A stretch of 64,000 nucleotides of DNA from Papaver somniferum (Eukaryota; Streptophyta; Magnoliopsida; Ranunculales; Papaveraceae). Both the position numbers and the translations under genes were made by a program. The stretch lies in NCBI RefSeq assembly GCF_003573695.1, contig NC_039362.1, forward strand, positions 8,718,088-8,782,087. Reading direction: 5' to 3'. Below the pieces are notes generated by a model, which was given only the letters and a program-made list of their open reading frames with translations, searched no databases and was not told the DNA's origin. The number at the start of each line of letters is the position of its first letter. The stretch's first letter is position 1. Below are positions 22,328 to 34,417 of the stretch, piece by piece.

Positions 22328-24544
22328 TCTATCTCTTCTATCTCCTACTTCTTATGAGACAAAAGTCGTATGCTATATAGACTGGATCATACACATTTGA
22401 TATTTCGAGCCGAGTATATCTCGCCTATCTATATCTCGAAATCATGTGTTAGTAAAGCGTTTCGCTTTGATCGGGTTTATCTTCACCTAATGACGAAAGT
22501 CATATTGTTTCAATCACTTTGAAAATCGCTTTGACGACAAATAGTGTAACAACTATATAACGTCCTCTAAGAATGTTTCAATGGTTGGAATGAGAGTTTA
22601 GGTCAATATAACCAATGATGGATATAAGCATTGTGTGCTACACATATGTGCATAAGTCCTATTCCTTAATCCGAAGTTTGCGAACTTTGTTGATTGAGAG
22701 AAACCGGAGGAATTGGCTTTTCCAAGTCCACGAACTCAGTTTGCGAACTCAGTCCGCGAACTGAAGGAAGTTCTCTTGCCGAGAATTTCTGCTGGGATTT
22801 TCCAAAAAACTCGTTTGCGTGTTTAGACCGCGAACTCAGTTCATGAACCTAGTCCGCGAATTGGCGGAAGTTTCCTTGCCGAGATTTTCTGCTGAGTTTG
22901 GAAAACTCTGACGGTTGCCTTAAGTCCGCGAACTTGCTTGCGTACTTGAGCGGGTTATGATCTAAAGATGTGCTCTGAACATGAAACTTAAATTACTAAG
23001 GAATGGAGTATGCAAACCGTGGCTATAAAGTTCATGAGCCGATTCAATCGAATCGAATCATCTTTTTTTCAATTGTGTCTTGTGTAGTTACATAAGATCT
23101 CATAGCAATTGAACAACTCTCTAACTAGTTCTTTTGAGTAAATTGAACTAGTTATGGTGAAGAAGAACAAAGTTAATATGAAATGCTCATATGGTTAACC
23201 TTTTGGGTTCCTATATTGAACCAACATACACGTACACGTTTGGGCACGGTTTTTCACAAACCCAGTAAACGTATATCTCAAGTGTGTGTGACAAAATAAG
23301 TTTTCGATCTAACGGTTGAGAAATATTAGATTGAATCTAAATCAGGTTTTCATCTAACGGTGAATATTGATTGCTTTGTAAATAAGGCAAAACCCTGATT
23401 TGAAGACTATATATAGGAGACATCTAGCATTGGGAAAAACTAATCCCCACACATGTGTGTAATACTAGTGCGCTCGCTAGAGTCCATTCTCCTATAACCT
23501 TTGGTTTTCTTCTCTAAAACCAGGTTAACGACTTAAAGACTTCATTGGGATTGTGAAGCCAGACCGATACTACTTTTATCGTAGTTGTGTGATCTGATCT
23601 TGCATCTTCTATCGTACGAGTACAATCTATTGATTGGCTTGAAATCGTGAGAGTTCTTCGATAGGAAAGATAAAGAAGTCACAAACATCTTCGTCTCACT
23701 GTTTGTGATTCCTCGACATCTTCTTGTGTAGTCAAGAAAGATTGTTGAGAGGTGATTGATTAACCTAGGATGTTCTTCGGGAATATAAGACCGGATTATC
23801 AATTGGTTCCCGTTCACCTTGATTTTCATATCTTAAGACGGAACAAAAACCTAGGGTTTTTCTGTGGGAGACAAATTTATCCTTTGATAGACTTTTCTGT
23901 GTGAGACAGATTTGTTTATTATCAAGTCTGTGATTTTGGGTTGCAGCAACTCTTGGTTGTGGGTGAGATCAGCTAAGGGAATCAAGTGCTCAGTATCCTG
24001 CTGGGATCAGAGGCGTAGGAGTACAACTGTACCTTGAATTAGTGGGAGACTGATTGGGGTTCAACTATAGTCCAGTCCGAAGTTAGCTTGGAGGAGGCTA
24101 GTGTCTGTAGCGGCTTAATACAGTGTATATCAATATGGACTAGGTCCCGGGGTTTTTATGCATTTGCGGTTTCCTCGTTAACAAAATTTCTGGTATCTGT
24201 GTTATTTCTTTTCTGCATTATATTTGTTATATAATTGAAATAATACAGGTTGTGCGTTCGTGATCATCAATTGGAAATCTGACCTTCGGTTGATGATTGA
24301 TATTGATTGATCCTTGGACATTGGTGTTTGGTACCGTCCAAGTTATTCCTTGTATTTGATAAAGACTCGCTATTGTTTTTAGATTGAGTAAATATCATCA
24401 AGAGAGAGATATTAACTCCTTGAGATACTTTTATCTAGATTGTGTCTGACTATCTAGTTGATTCTCTAGAAAAGTATTTCGGAGTTAGTCCATACAGATT
24501 GCTAAGCAAAATATTGGGTGGTGTTGTTAGACCCCGCTTTTTCA
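22328..24544 (+). repeat. 3' LTR of A2, second part
   Basis: Resumes at TCTATCTCTTCTATCTCC and runs collinear with the 5' LTR to CCCCGCTTTTTCA. It is followed by the TTTAT duplication. Confidence 0.9.
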
Positions 24545-24549
24545 TTTAT

Positions 24550-25260
24550 CCCATCTCAAGGAAGAATACCTCGATGGCTATGATAGAAAAGTAGAACATG
24601 TCCAAGAGAGAGGCAGCTGGCGAAGGGACAGAGGTAGATGACATATCCAATCAGGATTTAATGCACAAATCTCTTATTTACACGCTTAACCAAAGCACGT
24701 GGAGAGAGATAAGATGGCAGAGTATGACTGGCGAAGGATAGCGGTGAGCGATGGTACAATCTGTACTGAGGATGGGTAGTTCCCCAAGAAACGTGGGTCA
24801 GCTGAGGTGGCAGAGACCGACTGGAGAAAGCGTGTGGTGAACGAAGGTACCATATGTACGGAAGGTATATCAGGGGACCATGGACCCAAAGACAGCAAAG
24901 ATATATCTGGAGCATAAGGGGCTATAAATACCAAGCTTCACCAACAAACAAGGGCATTCATGACCCACGAGAAGAAGATCTAGTCTTAAGCTCATACCTC
25001 TTTAATATTTAGAACTTAAGTATTTACTTTAGCTTGAGTTCTCTCTATTACTTTGAGAAGCATTTAAGATCTTTGTAACCACCAATACTTAGTACAAACA
25101 ATCACTCATTACCCCGTGGACATAGAAAAAAGTCGAACCACGTAATCTCATGTGTCTCATGATAACTTAGTAGCATTTGCATTATATTTGTGTTCTTCGC
25201 TATTATTGTGATCTCCAGTACCTTTTATTACTTATCTTTATCAGTTTAATGGAGATAACA
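24550..25260 (+). repeat. LTR-like fragment with TATA box and R/U5 features
   Basis: GCTATAAATACC at 24921-24932 is a good TATA box. Downstream, CCCCGTGGACATAG...GAACCACGTAA at about 25113-25145 is a phrase typical of the R/U5 part of plant LTRs. Two imperfect 63-bp units lie upstream (24711-24773 and 24804-24866). It belongs to the DNA into which A2 inserted. Its element body was not found. Confidence 0.45.
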
Positions 25261-25344
25261 ATACTATTTAGTATCCGATTCTCCGAGCTATATACATTAC
25301 GTAGACTATGGGAAAATTAGTAGTCACAAATCTAGTAAACTGTC

Positions 25345-25392
25345 TTTTTTCAGTCCCACTTCCTGGTTTGATGAGAAAATATTTTGTTCTTT
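25345..25392 (+). pseudogene. Fragment of MORF exon 1
   Basis: 48 bases match 40625-40672 of the MORF exon with three differences (45/48), including 34 consecutive identical bases that cover CAGTCCCACTTCCTGG. Weaker similarity may extend upstream to about 25295. It encodes part of the targeting region (VPLPGLMRKH in the exon). It is too short to function. Confidence 0.75.
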
Positions 25393-26081
25393 ATGATAAC
25401 TTCATGCACACTTGATTGACTGGAATCCGACAAGCTTGTTTATATCGATAGACCTTTTATAGCTTTTTGTATAGATTGAAATTTACATTTGAGTATTTTT
25501 TTTTTATTTGAGATCTACTTTGATAGTTTTGTGGATTAAGATTGATTATTTCGGTAATCTTGGTCGTAGTTGATCTAACCGATACAAAGGAGTTTACATT
25601 GATTAAATGGAAGAACCTTTATAACTCAACTACATCTCTAATTAACCTGTTAATCTGGGAGATTGAATAAAGCGGTTACTGAAACAGATTAGTCATTTAC
25701 TGTTCAGAATACAATCCAAATGAGTTGAATGATAGAACTCATCATAGCAGGTGAAGCGACTTGAGATAATGTAATCTATCTTAGGATTCACGTGTGTAGA
25801 CCAAATTGGTAGTAGGCACACGGATACTTAAGGAACTGCTTGGAGTTATTTTACTTGGTCTCAACTATAGGAAGTTGGTAATAGTCTTTGTATAGCGGCT
25901 TAATTATGAGAATATTCAAAAATGGACTAAGTCTCAGGGTTTTTTTGTATTTGCGGTTTCTCGCTAACAAAATCTTGTTTCGTACGATGTACTTTACTTC
26001 TACGTTATATTGCTTAGTCTTTATAATTAAAGGAAATACACTTGTACGTTAACCAAACACTTTATAGTTTAGTTCTGTTTC
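25393..26081 (+). repeat. Decayed LTR U5-like stretch
   Basis: No gene. From about 25860 the text GTCTTTGTATAGCGGCTTAA ... GTATTTGCGGTTTCTCGCTAACAAAATC parallels family A U5 (CTGTAGCGGC... GCATTTGCGGTTTCCTCGTTAACAAAAT), at much lower identity. It is probably an older relative of family A. Confidence 0.4.
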
Positions 26082-27136
26082 TGTTAGAGAACTACTCGGT
26101 TGAACTCGCATGCGTTGATATCTCAAGCATGTTTGTCAAGTTTAGTTGTCAAAACTATATGTCTTGATTTCTAGACTACTTATATCTAAGTCTCGGTTTA
26201 GGACAGGTTAGTGTAGTTGAGCTCCAGACTCCATGACGATTATCTTATGAAGACGAAGAACTACTCGAGGAACTAGTGGAACTTCATCCAACTAAAAGGT
26301 ATATGGAGACTTGAACTTATCTATCACTCAAAAGTCTATCTCTCTATCTCCTACTCTTGAGACAAAGTCGTATAAGTATGATAGTTTTCATACATACACA
26401 TTTGCTATTTCGAGCCAAGTTTACTCGTCTATCTTTTTCTCGAAATACGTGTTGGTAAGCTTTCGCTTTAACCACTTTTCATATTTATTCGTGACGAAAT
26501 TCATGTTGACGTTTCAATCTTGAAAATAGCTTTGATGACGATAGTCGTGAATAACGATTGTTATAACATTATAGAAGAATGTTTCAATGATTGAAATGTA
26601 GAGTTGAGATTATGTAACCAACTGTGGATATAAGCATATATAGTGTGTTCACACATTAGTGTATAAGTACATGTGTCGGAAACCAATTGTGTGCACTTCT
26701 GCATGCGACATTGGTAAAGGAGACAGGTTGGGTACGCGTACTGGTGGAAGTTTTCTGACCGAAAACTTCTGTTGGAGTTTGTAGTTTACAAACTGGAAAA
26801 ACCAGTCACCTTAGGTACGCGTACCTCACGGAAGTTTTCGAATTGAAAATTTCTGTTGAGTTTCCAAACTCAAATCCGGTAGCTAAGGTCCACGTACCCG
26901 TATGCGTACCCAAGCTGGCTATTTCTCAAATCGGAAGTTCATGAACTTAAAACTTAAAATAATAAGGAATGCAATCTTTGCAAACCATGGATATATTGTT
27001 CATGAATTGATTCAAGTGAATCAAACCGATTTTTTGTTTCAATTGTGTCTATGAATAAAGACCGAAGCAATTGAACAACTCTATCAACTAGTTTTTATTA
27101 GTCATTTGAACTAGTTATGAGAAAGATGAATATGCT
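26082..27136 (+). repeat. 5' LTR of A3, first part
   Basis: TGTTAGAGAACTACTCGG onward, collinear with 35825-36871. The GGTACGCGTACC palindromes lie at about 26735-26915. Confidence 0.85.
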
Positions 27137-27994
27137 TGTTTTTATGGGTGAAAACTATTTCTGCCGGTTTTGGCAATTTGGGGTGTGTGGATGAGAAATG
27201 AATTTAAACCCTAAACAAATGCACTGCACGGGAGTGCTTTTGATTTGAGAAATCAATCTGTACAATTCTGGCCTAAACCAAGAAATGGCCGTTCCAGACT
27301 TGCTTCGGTCACAAAGTGAAGGATATGGGGTTGATCTTAGGGAGGGAAGCGAAGAAGGTGTTGAGATTGTGAAGGTGTTGGATGTGTATGACTTGTATCA
27401 TAGAGCTGAACTGGCTTGCAGAGTGTAAGCTATTAGTTCTGGTGTTTGAATACGATTATATCAACACTAGGTTTCTGTGTTGTCTCTGTTGTTCTGGAAA
27501 TAGGTGATGGACCTATTTATACAAGTCATTGAGCCTAACCCTCGTCTCTCGTGGGAAGTGGAGGAAGTGGAGTGATGAAGTAGTGGAGTCGTGTGTTAGT
27601 GCCACACGACCAGTCTTGCCCACTTCTCCCATCATCACTAACCATCCATGTCTTCCTGACACGTTCTTGTAATGGCGCGTTGTGCGCTGCACGCTATAAA
27701 CCGCCAGACCAATACCCCAGTATGTATCCCCCAGTTTGTGACATGCTTGATGTCTCGAATGTGTGGATCGTGGGACCCAGAGAAGGCAGCATACGGTGCT
27801 AGGTTAAATAACTAAGTTATTTTGGGAAATCGATATTTATGAAATGTCGTGTGTATTTTATGCATGTAATGCATCGAATATATTCAGCATGTATGAAGCA
27901 TCACTTGTTTTAAGGCTTAACGGAGTAAGTCACGAGTTAAGCGTCTTAAAATAACATCACTTCCAGCCATCTTCGAGTGATCTTTTGGAGGTTT

Positions 27995-29313
27995 CAGGGG
28001 CAAACCACGCTTTGGCCGATCACTCTATGCGGAAGAGTGGCGGACGGTGATCGTGGTGATGCTTCACTGGTCTCCTAACTCCTGCCTTAGGTTGTACGTC
28101 CAAGCTGGCGAAGTTGGACGGACGAGATGGCTTACGACCCACATCTGCGACTTTTGGATTTGGGTTTTGAAGAGGTGCGCAAGCATCACTCTTCAAATTG
28201 GTCGAATCCAAGCATGGGAGACGTTTTTAGAAAGACCGACCTGACATGCGTGTAGACGGCTTGCCGGTGTACGCGTCCTTACCTCACCGTCCCATGAATA
28301 TGTGATCTAAGCCACTCACTTTCTCCGGCAAAGTTGAGTGGTCGAGATCAGTTTACAATAGAAAACCCATGCCACAAAGGAGTTGCGACCATGCCTAGTT
28401 TGGGCGCACGAATCGAGGCACCTAGTCATGGTCGGCCATGACCGATTGGTCACACATGTAGACGGGCCCACGGTGATTGTATTGACATGCTTGGGACCCT
28501 TTGAATCTAAATATACACCTTCCATCTATGCTTGCGAAGATGGATGGTTGTGACTGATTTGCGACACATGTGATATGCCGCAAACCCTAATTAGGGTTTC
28601 ATGTGCATGCTACTTTGGCTGGAAGAATTTGAAAGCTATGCTTCTCGTCTGGGGTGGCCGACCATGTGGGGCCCACATTGGCCCGATGGTGAACATGCCA
28701 ATACCTGTCTGATGGCTATGGGTCTGATCTAAGCCATCCAAACATGCCGGTGAAGTTGGATGGTCGTGATCGATTTAAGACCCTTAGTGGAATTTCTTGC
28801 GACCCTTAAAGCATCACGCCGACCGAACTTTGGGAGAGCGTTTGCTCCTCCCTGGCTAGGTCGTGAGATGGTCGGCTATGCAAGTAGAAAGGGGCCCGCC
28901 GGGGTACACAACGGTGCTTGTGCGACCGGGAATGGGGCGATCCGTGCTGTCCAATCGCTCCGGCGAAGATGAACGGACGTGACGGATTTGAGACTGTCGT
29001 AGGCATCCTTTGCTCGTACAAGCTTCTCCAAGCCGCTCCATACCATCCTGGACATGCAACTTCAGTCTGATGTTTGGTGGTCATTGCGGTGAAAGCCTGC
29101 TCCTGCTGAGGATCGTCTAGGCTGGTTAAATCATGCGTCCAACTTGCATGGTCGTGATTGTTTCTGAGACTGATATGGACAGTCCAAATTCAAATATGCT
29201 CAATCAGGCTAGTATAACACACCGAGAGATGTACGCTCAATCGGGCTAGTATAACATACCGAGAGAGTATCATGTATGGGTATTTCGTGCATGCAAACCA
29301 CGAGTGATTGTTG
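27995..29313. repeat. 1319-bp tandem unit, copy 1
   Basis: Begins CAGGGGCAAACCACGC and is repeated at 29314 with few differences. It is composed of about six degenerate 190-215-bp monomers, each with a small inverted repeat. The short ORFs in it recur in copy 2 only because the DNA is duplicated. Confidence 0.9.
28582..28599. repeat. Telobox palindrome
   Basis: AAACCCTAATTAGGGTTT, a perfect 18-bp palindrome containing the plant telobox AAACCCTA on both strands. The second copy is at 29901-29918. Confidence 0.7.
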
Positions 29314-30632
29314 CAGGGGAAAACCACGCTTTGGCCGATCACTCTATGCGGAAGAGTGGCGGACGGTGATCGTGGTGATTCTTCACTGGTCGCATAACTC
29401 CTGCCTTAGGTTATACGTCCAAGCTGGCGAAGTTGGACGGACGAGATGGCTTGCGACCCACATCTGCGACCGTTGGATTAGGGTTTTGAAGAGGTGCGCA
29501 AGCATCACTCTTCAGCTTGGTCGAATCCAAGCATGGGAGACGCTATTGGCAACACCGACCTGACATGCGTGTAGACGGCTTGCCGGTGTACGCGTCCTTA
29601 CCTCACCGTCCCATGAAGATGTGATCTAAGCCACTCAATTTGTCCGGCAAATTTGAGTGGTCGAGATCAGTTTGCAATAGAAAACCCATGCTGCAAAGGA
29701 GTTGCGACCATGCCTAGTTTGGGCGCACGAATCGAGGCACCTAGTCATGGTCGGCCATGACCGATTGGTCACACATGTAGACGGGCCCACGGTGATTGTA
29801 TTGACATGCTTGGGACCCTTTGAATCTAAATATACACCCTCCATCTATGCTTGCGAAGATGGATGGTTGTGACTGATTTGCGACACATGTGATATGCCGC
29901 AAACCCTAATTAGGGTTTCATGTGCATGCTACTTTGGCTGGAAGAATTTGAAAGCTATGCTTCTCGTCTGGGGTGGCCGACCATGTGGGGCCCACATTGG
30001 CCCGATGGTGAACATGCCAATACCTGTCTGATGGCTATGGGTCTGATCTAAGCCATCCAAACATGCCGGTGAAGTTGGATGGTCGTGATCGATTTAAGAC
30101 CCTTAGTGGAATTTCTTGCGACCCTTAAAGCATCACGCCGGCCGAACTTTTGGCGAGCGTTTGCTCCTCCCTGGATAGGTCGTGAGATGGTCGGCTATGC
30201 AGGTAGAAAGGGGCCCGCCGGTGTACACAACGGTGCTTGTGCGACCAGGAATGGGGTGATCCGTGCCGTCCAATCCCGCCGGCGAGGATGAACGGACGTG
30301 ACGGATTTGAGACTATCGTAGGCAGCCTTTGCTCGTACAAGCTCCTCCAAGCCGCTCCATACCATCCTGGACATGCAACTTCAGGCTGATGTTTGGTGGT
30401 CATTGCGGTGATAGCCTTCTCCTGCTGAGAATCGTCTAGACTAGTTAAATCATGCGGCCAACTTGAGTGGTCGTGATTGTTTCTGAGACTGATATGGACA
30501 GTCCAACTTCAAATATGCTCAATCGGGCTAGTATAACACACCGAGAGATGTACGCTCAATCGGGCTAGTATAACACACCGAGAGAGTATCATGTATGGGT
30601 ATTTCGTGCATGCCTCACTATTGACACTTGGA
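29314..30632. repeat. 1319-bp tandem unit, copy 2
   Basis: Offset of exactly 1319 from copy 1 at several landmarks (for example 28316 and 29635; 28760 and 30079). The match ends at about 30613 after TATTTCGTGCATGC. Near each unit's end is a pair of 36-bp repeats with core GGCTAGTATAACACACCGAG. Confidence 0.9.
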
Positions 30633-30912
30633 GATTCGTGTTACTCTGCTGAGAGCAACACTCAGTCGTCATGCCGCACTAATAATGAGAGTTCTGCGGG
30701 AACAACACAGGAAATACAAGGGTAATCATGCATTAATTAATAATGCTATAAATTCACAGGGTATATGGGATTGTTGTCACATGCTCCAACCTGAATGAAT
30801 TAGTAAAGTGAAGAAGTATTCATCACTAATCAATGGCTTTATCCTTTGCAGGATGTCAGCGCATAAATTTGGTTTTACAATTTTAGCCATAAACTAAAAT
30901 CCACCATCAACA

Positions 30913-32299
30913 GGTTGATATGAAAGTACTCATATGGCTAACTCGGTTAACTGTTTGTGAACCAAATAAATGTACACGTTTAGGTACGATTACTCAAACC
31001 TAAATGAAACAAATTTCATTTGTGTATTACAAGCTAAGTTTCGATCTAACGGTTTAAAGATATTATCTTGGAAAATCAGGTTTTTCATCTAACGGTGAAT
31101 ATTGAATGCTTTGTTACCAAGGTAACTTGGATTGCAAACCCTGATTTGAAAATTATATAAAGAAGACTTCTAGAAATTGGAAAAACTAATCCCCACACCT
31201 CCTGTGTGATACTAGTTAGTTTTCTAGAGTCGATTCTCATTTAACCTTAGGTTTCTTCCCGAGACCCTGTAGGTTAACGACTGAAAGACTTCATTAGGAT
31301 TATGAAGCCAGACGCCACTACTTCTCTTGTAGTTGAGCAATCTGATCTTGCCATTTTCTATCGTACGATTTCAATTGAATAATTACTTAAGATTATATCT
31401 CTGATAGGGCAAGATAAAAAGAAATCACAAACATATTCGTCTCATCGTTTGTGATTCCGCAATATCTTGTTTCGCTACCATACGATTAAGATTGTTGTGA
31501 GGTGATTGATAATACTAGGTTGTTCTTCGGGAATATAAGTCTGGATTATCAATTAGTTCCTGTTCACCTTGATTTATTTAAAGACGGAACAAAAACTCTG
31601 AGGTCTATCTGTGGGAGACAGATTCACCTATCATAGACTTTTCTGTGTGATACAGATTTATTTATTAAAGTCTTCGACTTTGGTTCGTAGAAACTCTTGG
31701 TTGTGGGTGAGATCAGCTAAGGGAATTAAGTGCGTAGTATCCTGCTGGGATCAGAGACGTAAGGATCACAACTATAACTTGAATCAGTGTGAGATTTATT
31801 AGGGTTCAACTACAGTACATACCGAAGTTAGTTTGTACTAGGCTAGTGTCTGTAGCGGCTCAAGACATTTATTGTTCAATCTGGAGTAGGTCCCGGGTTT
31901 TTTCTGCATTTGCAGTTTCCTCGTTAACAAAATTTCTGGTGTTTGTGTTATTTTTATTCCGCATTATATTTCGTTATATAATTGAAATATCACAGGTTGT
32001 GCGTTAAGATCAATCAATTAGAATATCCAACCTTTGGTTGTTGATTTAAATTCATTGACACTTGGATATTGGTCTTTGGTACCATCCAAGTTATTATCCT
32101 TGTATTTGATGAAGACTCGCAGATTTCTATTTGCTTGAGTAAAGATCAAATCAAGTGAGAGAGATATTAACTCCTCGATATACTATTCTCTAGATTGAGT
32201 CTGACTGTCTAGTTAATTCTCTAGAAAGTATATTGGAGTTAGTCCATACAGATTGTTAATCGAAACATTGGGTGTGGTTTTTATACCCCCGCCTTTTCG
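30913..32299 (+). repeat. 5' LTR of A3, second part
   Basis: Resumes GGTTGATATGAAAGTACTC and ends CCTTTTCG, where the usual CA has become CG. TATA-like TTATATAAAG lies at about 31153-31162. Confidence 0.85.
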
Positions 32300-32300
32300 A

Positions 32301-32313
32301 TTGGTGTCAGAGC
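32301..32313 (+). other. Primer binding site of A3
   Basis: TTGGTGTCAGAGC, identical to that of A2. Confidence 0.85.
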
Positions 32314-32365
32314 AGGCAAACACGTTTAAGACCTCAAAAGTCTGTGTTTTTGGCGATCTGACTCT

Positions 32366-33598
32366 ATGGATAGTAGTGATATCCCTAACGTCACAAAACC
32401 AGATCAGAGTTCTTCTGATACTGATCAGAGTATTGAAATCTCCGAGAATTCTCTCATATCTTCCTCTCTGTCAAAAAAGTTTGTAGACTGGGAAAATCGC
32501 CTAAATGAACAACTTGATGAACTTTCAGATAAAAGTGACTCTGACGAGGGACCTAGTATTGATGAGGAAGTCTCGCAATATATCATAGTCTTTGACGATA
32601 TCATAAATGAAAAAGGATCATCTTCCTACCTGGCAGAATACTTGTTTCCTCTCTGTCGTGAAAACAGGAAACTAAAAAAACTCTTTAAAGGATATGATAG
32701 TGGTTATACACTGTTACAATCCATCCTCAAAGACCGTGATAAACAAATCAGGTCAAAGGACGCTAAATGTGAAAAACTTCAGAAGAGTATCTATGAGTTG
32801 AAAGAAAAACTTGCAGAATCTAAGGCAATGTGTGTCTCTCAACTAAAAGAGGCTAATGACAGAGAACAACTCTTTCACATCAAAGAGAAGTAACAGAAGG
32901 ATGATCTATCTAGAGCAGTCAACAAGGTAAAGTCTCTAGAAGAGAATCTGAAAAGGTTCAATACTAGCTCTACAAAATTATCTTCCATGTTAGGAGCATG
33001 TAAAGAACATCGAGATACACGTGGTTTGGGCTATAAAGGAATAGACGCTCCAAGCACTGGAAAGATAAACTTTATCCTTGCTAATGACAATTCACTATGT
33101 GAAAAATCATCTATTACAACTGGTGATGTTGTAAACAAATATTGTCATCCTTCAAAGAAAGATCATAGGAGAGCCGGAAAAACCTTTAACTGCTACTACT
33201 GTGTACACAGAGGTCATGTTGATCGGAAATGTCGCTTTCGGATAAGGAATGAAAAACTTCATAACATTCTCATATGGATGTCAAAAGAAGTAATCAAACC
33301 TGTTTCTCTTCATACTGGAAATGTTATTGTCTCGAATCCTGAAAAGTATAGTGACAATTCCTCTATTAGGTATAAGTATGATTCAAACTTCTTCTACAAT
33401 TGTAGAGGAAAGAAACACATATGGACAACTAAGTCAGTTGATGTTCCAATAAAGAGAAAAAGACGTCAAAGTAAGAAGGATATTTCAATAAAGGAAGGAA
33501 TATCATCTATTGGCAAGGATCACACTGTCAAAATTACCGGGTTCCAATTACATTCATATCAACAATCGTGCTACCGATTTAAAGACCAGTATAAATAA
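32366..33598 (+). pseudogene. gag: Gag of A3, one in-frame stop
   Basis: One frame of about 410 codons from ATG 32366 to the TAA at 33596-33598, broken only by TAA at 32891-32893. Order: acidic N-terminus (DKSDSDEGPSIDEE), helical part (RENRKLKKLFKGYDSGY), coiled-coil stretch (KDAKCEKLQKSIYELKEKL), then after the stop KVKSLEENLKRFNTSSTKLS. A complete CX2CX4HX4C knuckle follows (CYYCVHRGHVDRKC), then RFRIRNEKLHNILIWMSKEV, which is nearly the same in A2, and a lysine/arginine-rich tail. It would bind and package element RNA in cytoplasmic particles. The best preserved family A gag in the window. Confidence 0.8.
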
Positions 33599-34129
33599 TC
33601 TCAAGCGGAAAATCAAAAAATTAAGGAAGAAAGCATTTACAGGTATGACTCATCCTTATCATAATAATTCTTTTGAAAATACTCCCTCTACTTCTCCATA
33701 TACCTCAGAGAAGGAAAACGATGATGAGCCACTCGCTCATACAACAACGTAATCATTTTGTGAATTGTGCATTCTCATTCCAACCTTAAGAGAATGCACA
33801 TTGAGCTCAAGATATAACCCATTTTAACAAAAAATGGTTGTTGTATTACTCGTTTGTAATTCGTTTTCTATTGCTTGGTTGAACCACTGGTTTTTCAATG
33901 CTCTTTTTGTGCCTTATAAATCTCTTGGCAAAGTCTTTTGATATAAGGCTCCCTTGCTCATACGGTTTAGAACCTGTTTCCTAACCGTGAGCGTTTGCGT
34001 ACCTGGCTATTACCGACATTAACCCTAAGGTTTTTCTATATGTATCTCATATATATATATATATATCATGAAAATTTCTTCTTGGTATATACGAGTTCGG
34101 TAAAGGAAACAGTCTCCCGAGGATTAAAA
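33599..34129 (+). other. Spacer between gag and second ORF in A3
   Basis: No supported ORF beyond the overlapping frame at 33510-33752. An (AT)n run lies at about 34050-34068. Confidence 0.4.
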
Positions 34130-34417
34130 GGTGCAAACAACGGAAGGGTGCAAAAAGGAAGTTGAGATTGAAAAAGATGTTATTACTGGGTTTTATGAGA
34201 ATCCTGTTCTTATTAACTGCTACCAGGCAATAGATAATGTAAACAATCAACCAGTTCAAATATCTTAACAATTGGTAGGAAATCTTCTTCAAGATTTTCA
34301 AGTTCTACGTGAACAATTCGTGATCGCTAAAAGAAATCTCGAGTTCTAGGGATCAACTTGAAGGAAGCCAATGAGGAACTTGTCACTGTTCAAGATCTTT
34401 TAGCTCAACTTAATTAG
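34130..34417 (+). pseudogene. Second ORF remnant of A3
   Basis: Aligned by position and wording to 14901-15160 of A2. The centre QLVGNLLQDF and the ending ANEELVTVQDLLAQLN are readable, but the start codon is lost and stops interrupt (for example the TAA in ATATCTTAACAATTGG, about 34264). It ends at TAG 34415-34417. Function unknown. Confidence 0.45.

Larger units (their letters stand above)
10697..24544 (+). mobile_element. Family A retrotransposon A2, complete but split by a nested element
   Basis: It has 5' LTR 10697-13143, primer site, gag pseudogene, second ORF, purine-rich 3' part, and 3' LTR 16976-17231 continued at 22328-24544. The flanking TTTAT duplications show that both ends are intact. 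As in A1 and A3 there is no pol. The 5.1-kb element 17232-22327 entered the 3' LTR later, because the LTR is collinear with its partner once the insert is removed. Confidence 0.92.
27137..30912 (-). mobile_element. Probable solo LTR (3.8 kb) inside A3 5' LTR
   Basis: Removing it restores collinearity with the A3 3' LTR. Ends are TGTTTTTATGGG and CCATCAACA, that is TG...CA with inverted TGTT/AACA. Read on the minus strand it starts TGTTGATGGTGG. Flanking GCTTG (27134-27138, overlapping the end) and GGTTG (30913-30917) may be an imperfect target duplication. There is no internal region, primer site or second LTR, so a solo LTR is most likely. Base composition is clearly richer in G+C than its surroundings. 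Element family not recognised. Confidence 0.6.

Noticed and set aside
28020..30403. Pairs of 60-95-codon ORFs that look conserved between two places
   Set aside because: They are repeated only because the 1319-bp unit is duplicated. Both strands are equally open and no protein motif is present.
34050..34068. (AT)n run as a functional site
   Set aside because: Ordinary microsatellite in an untranslated region.
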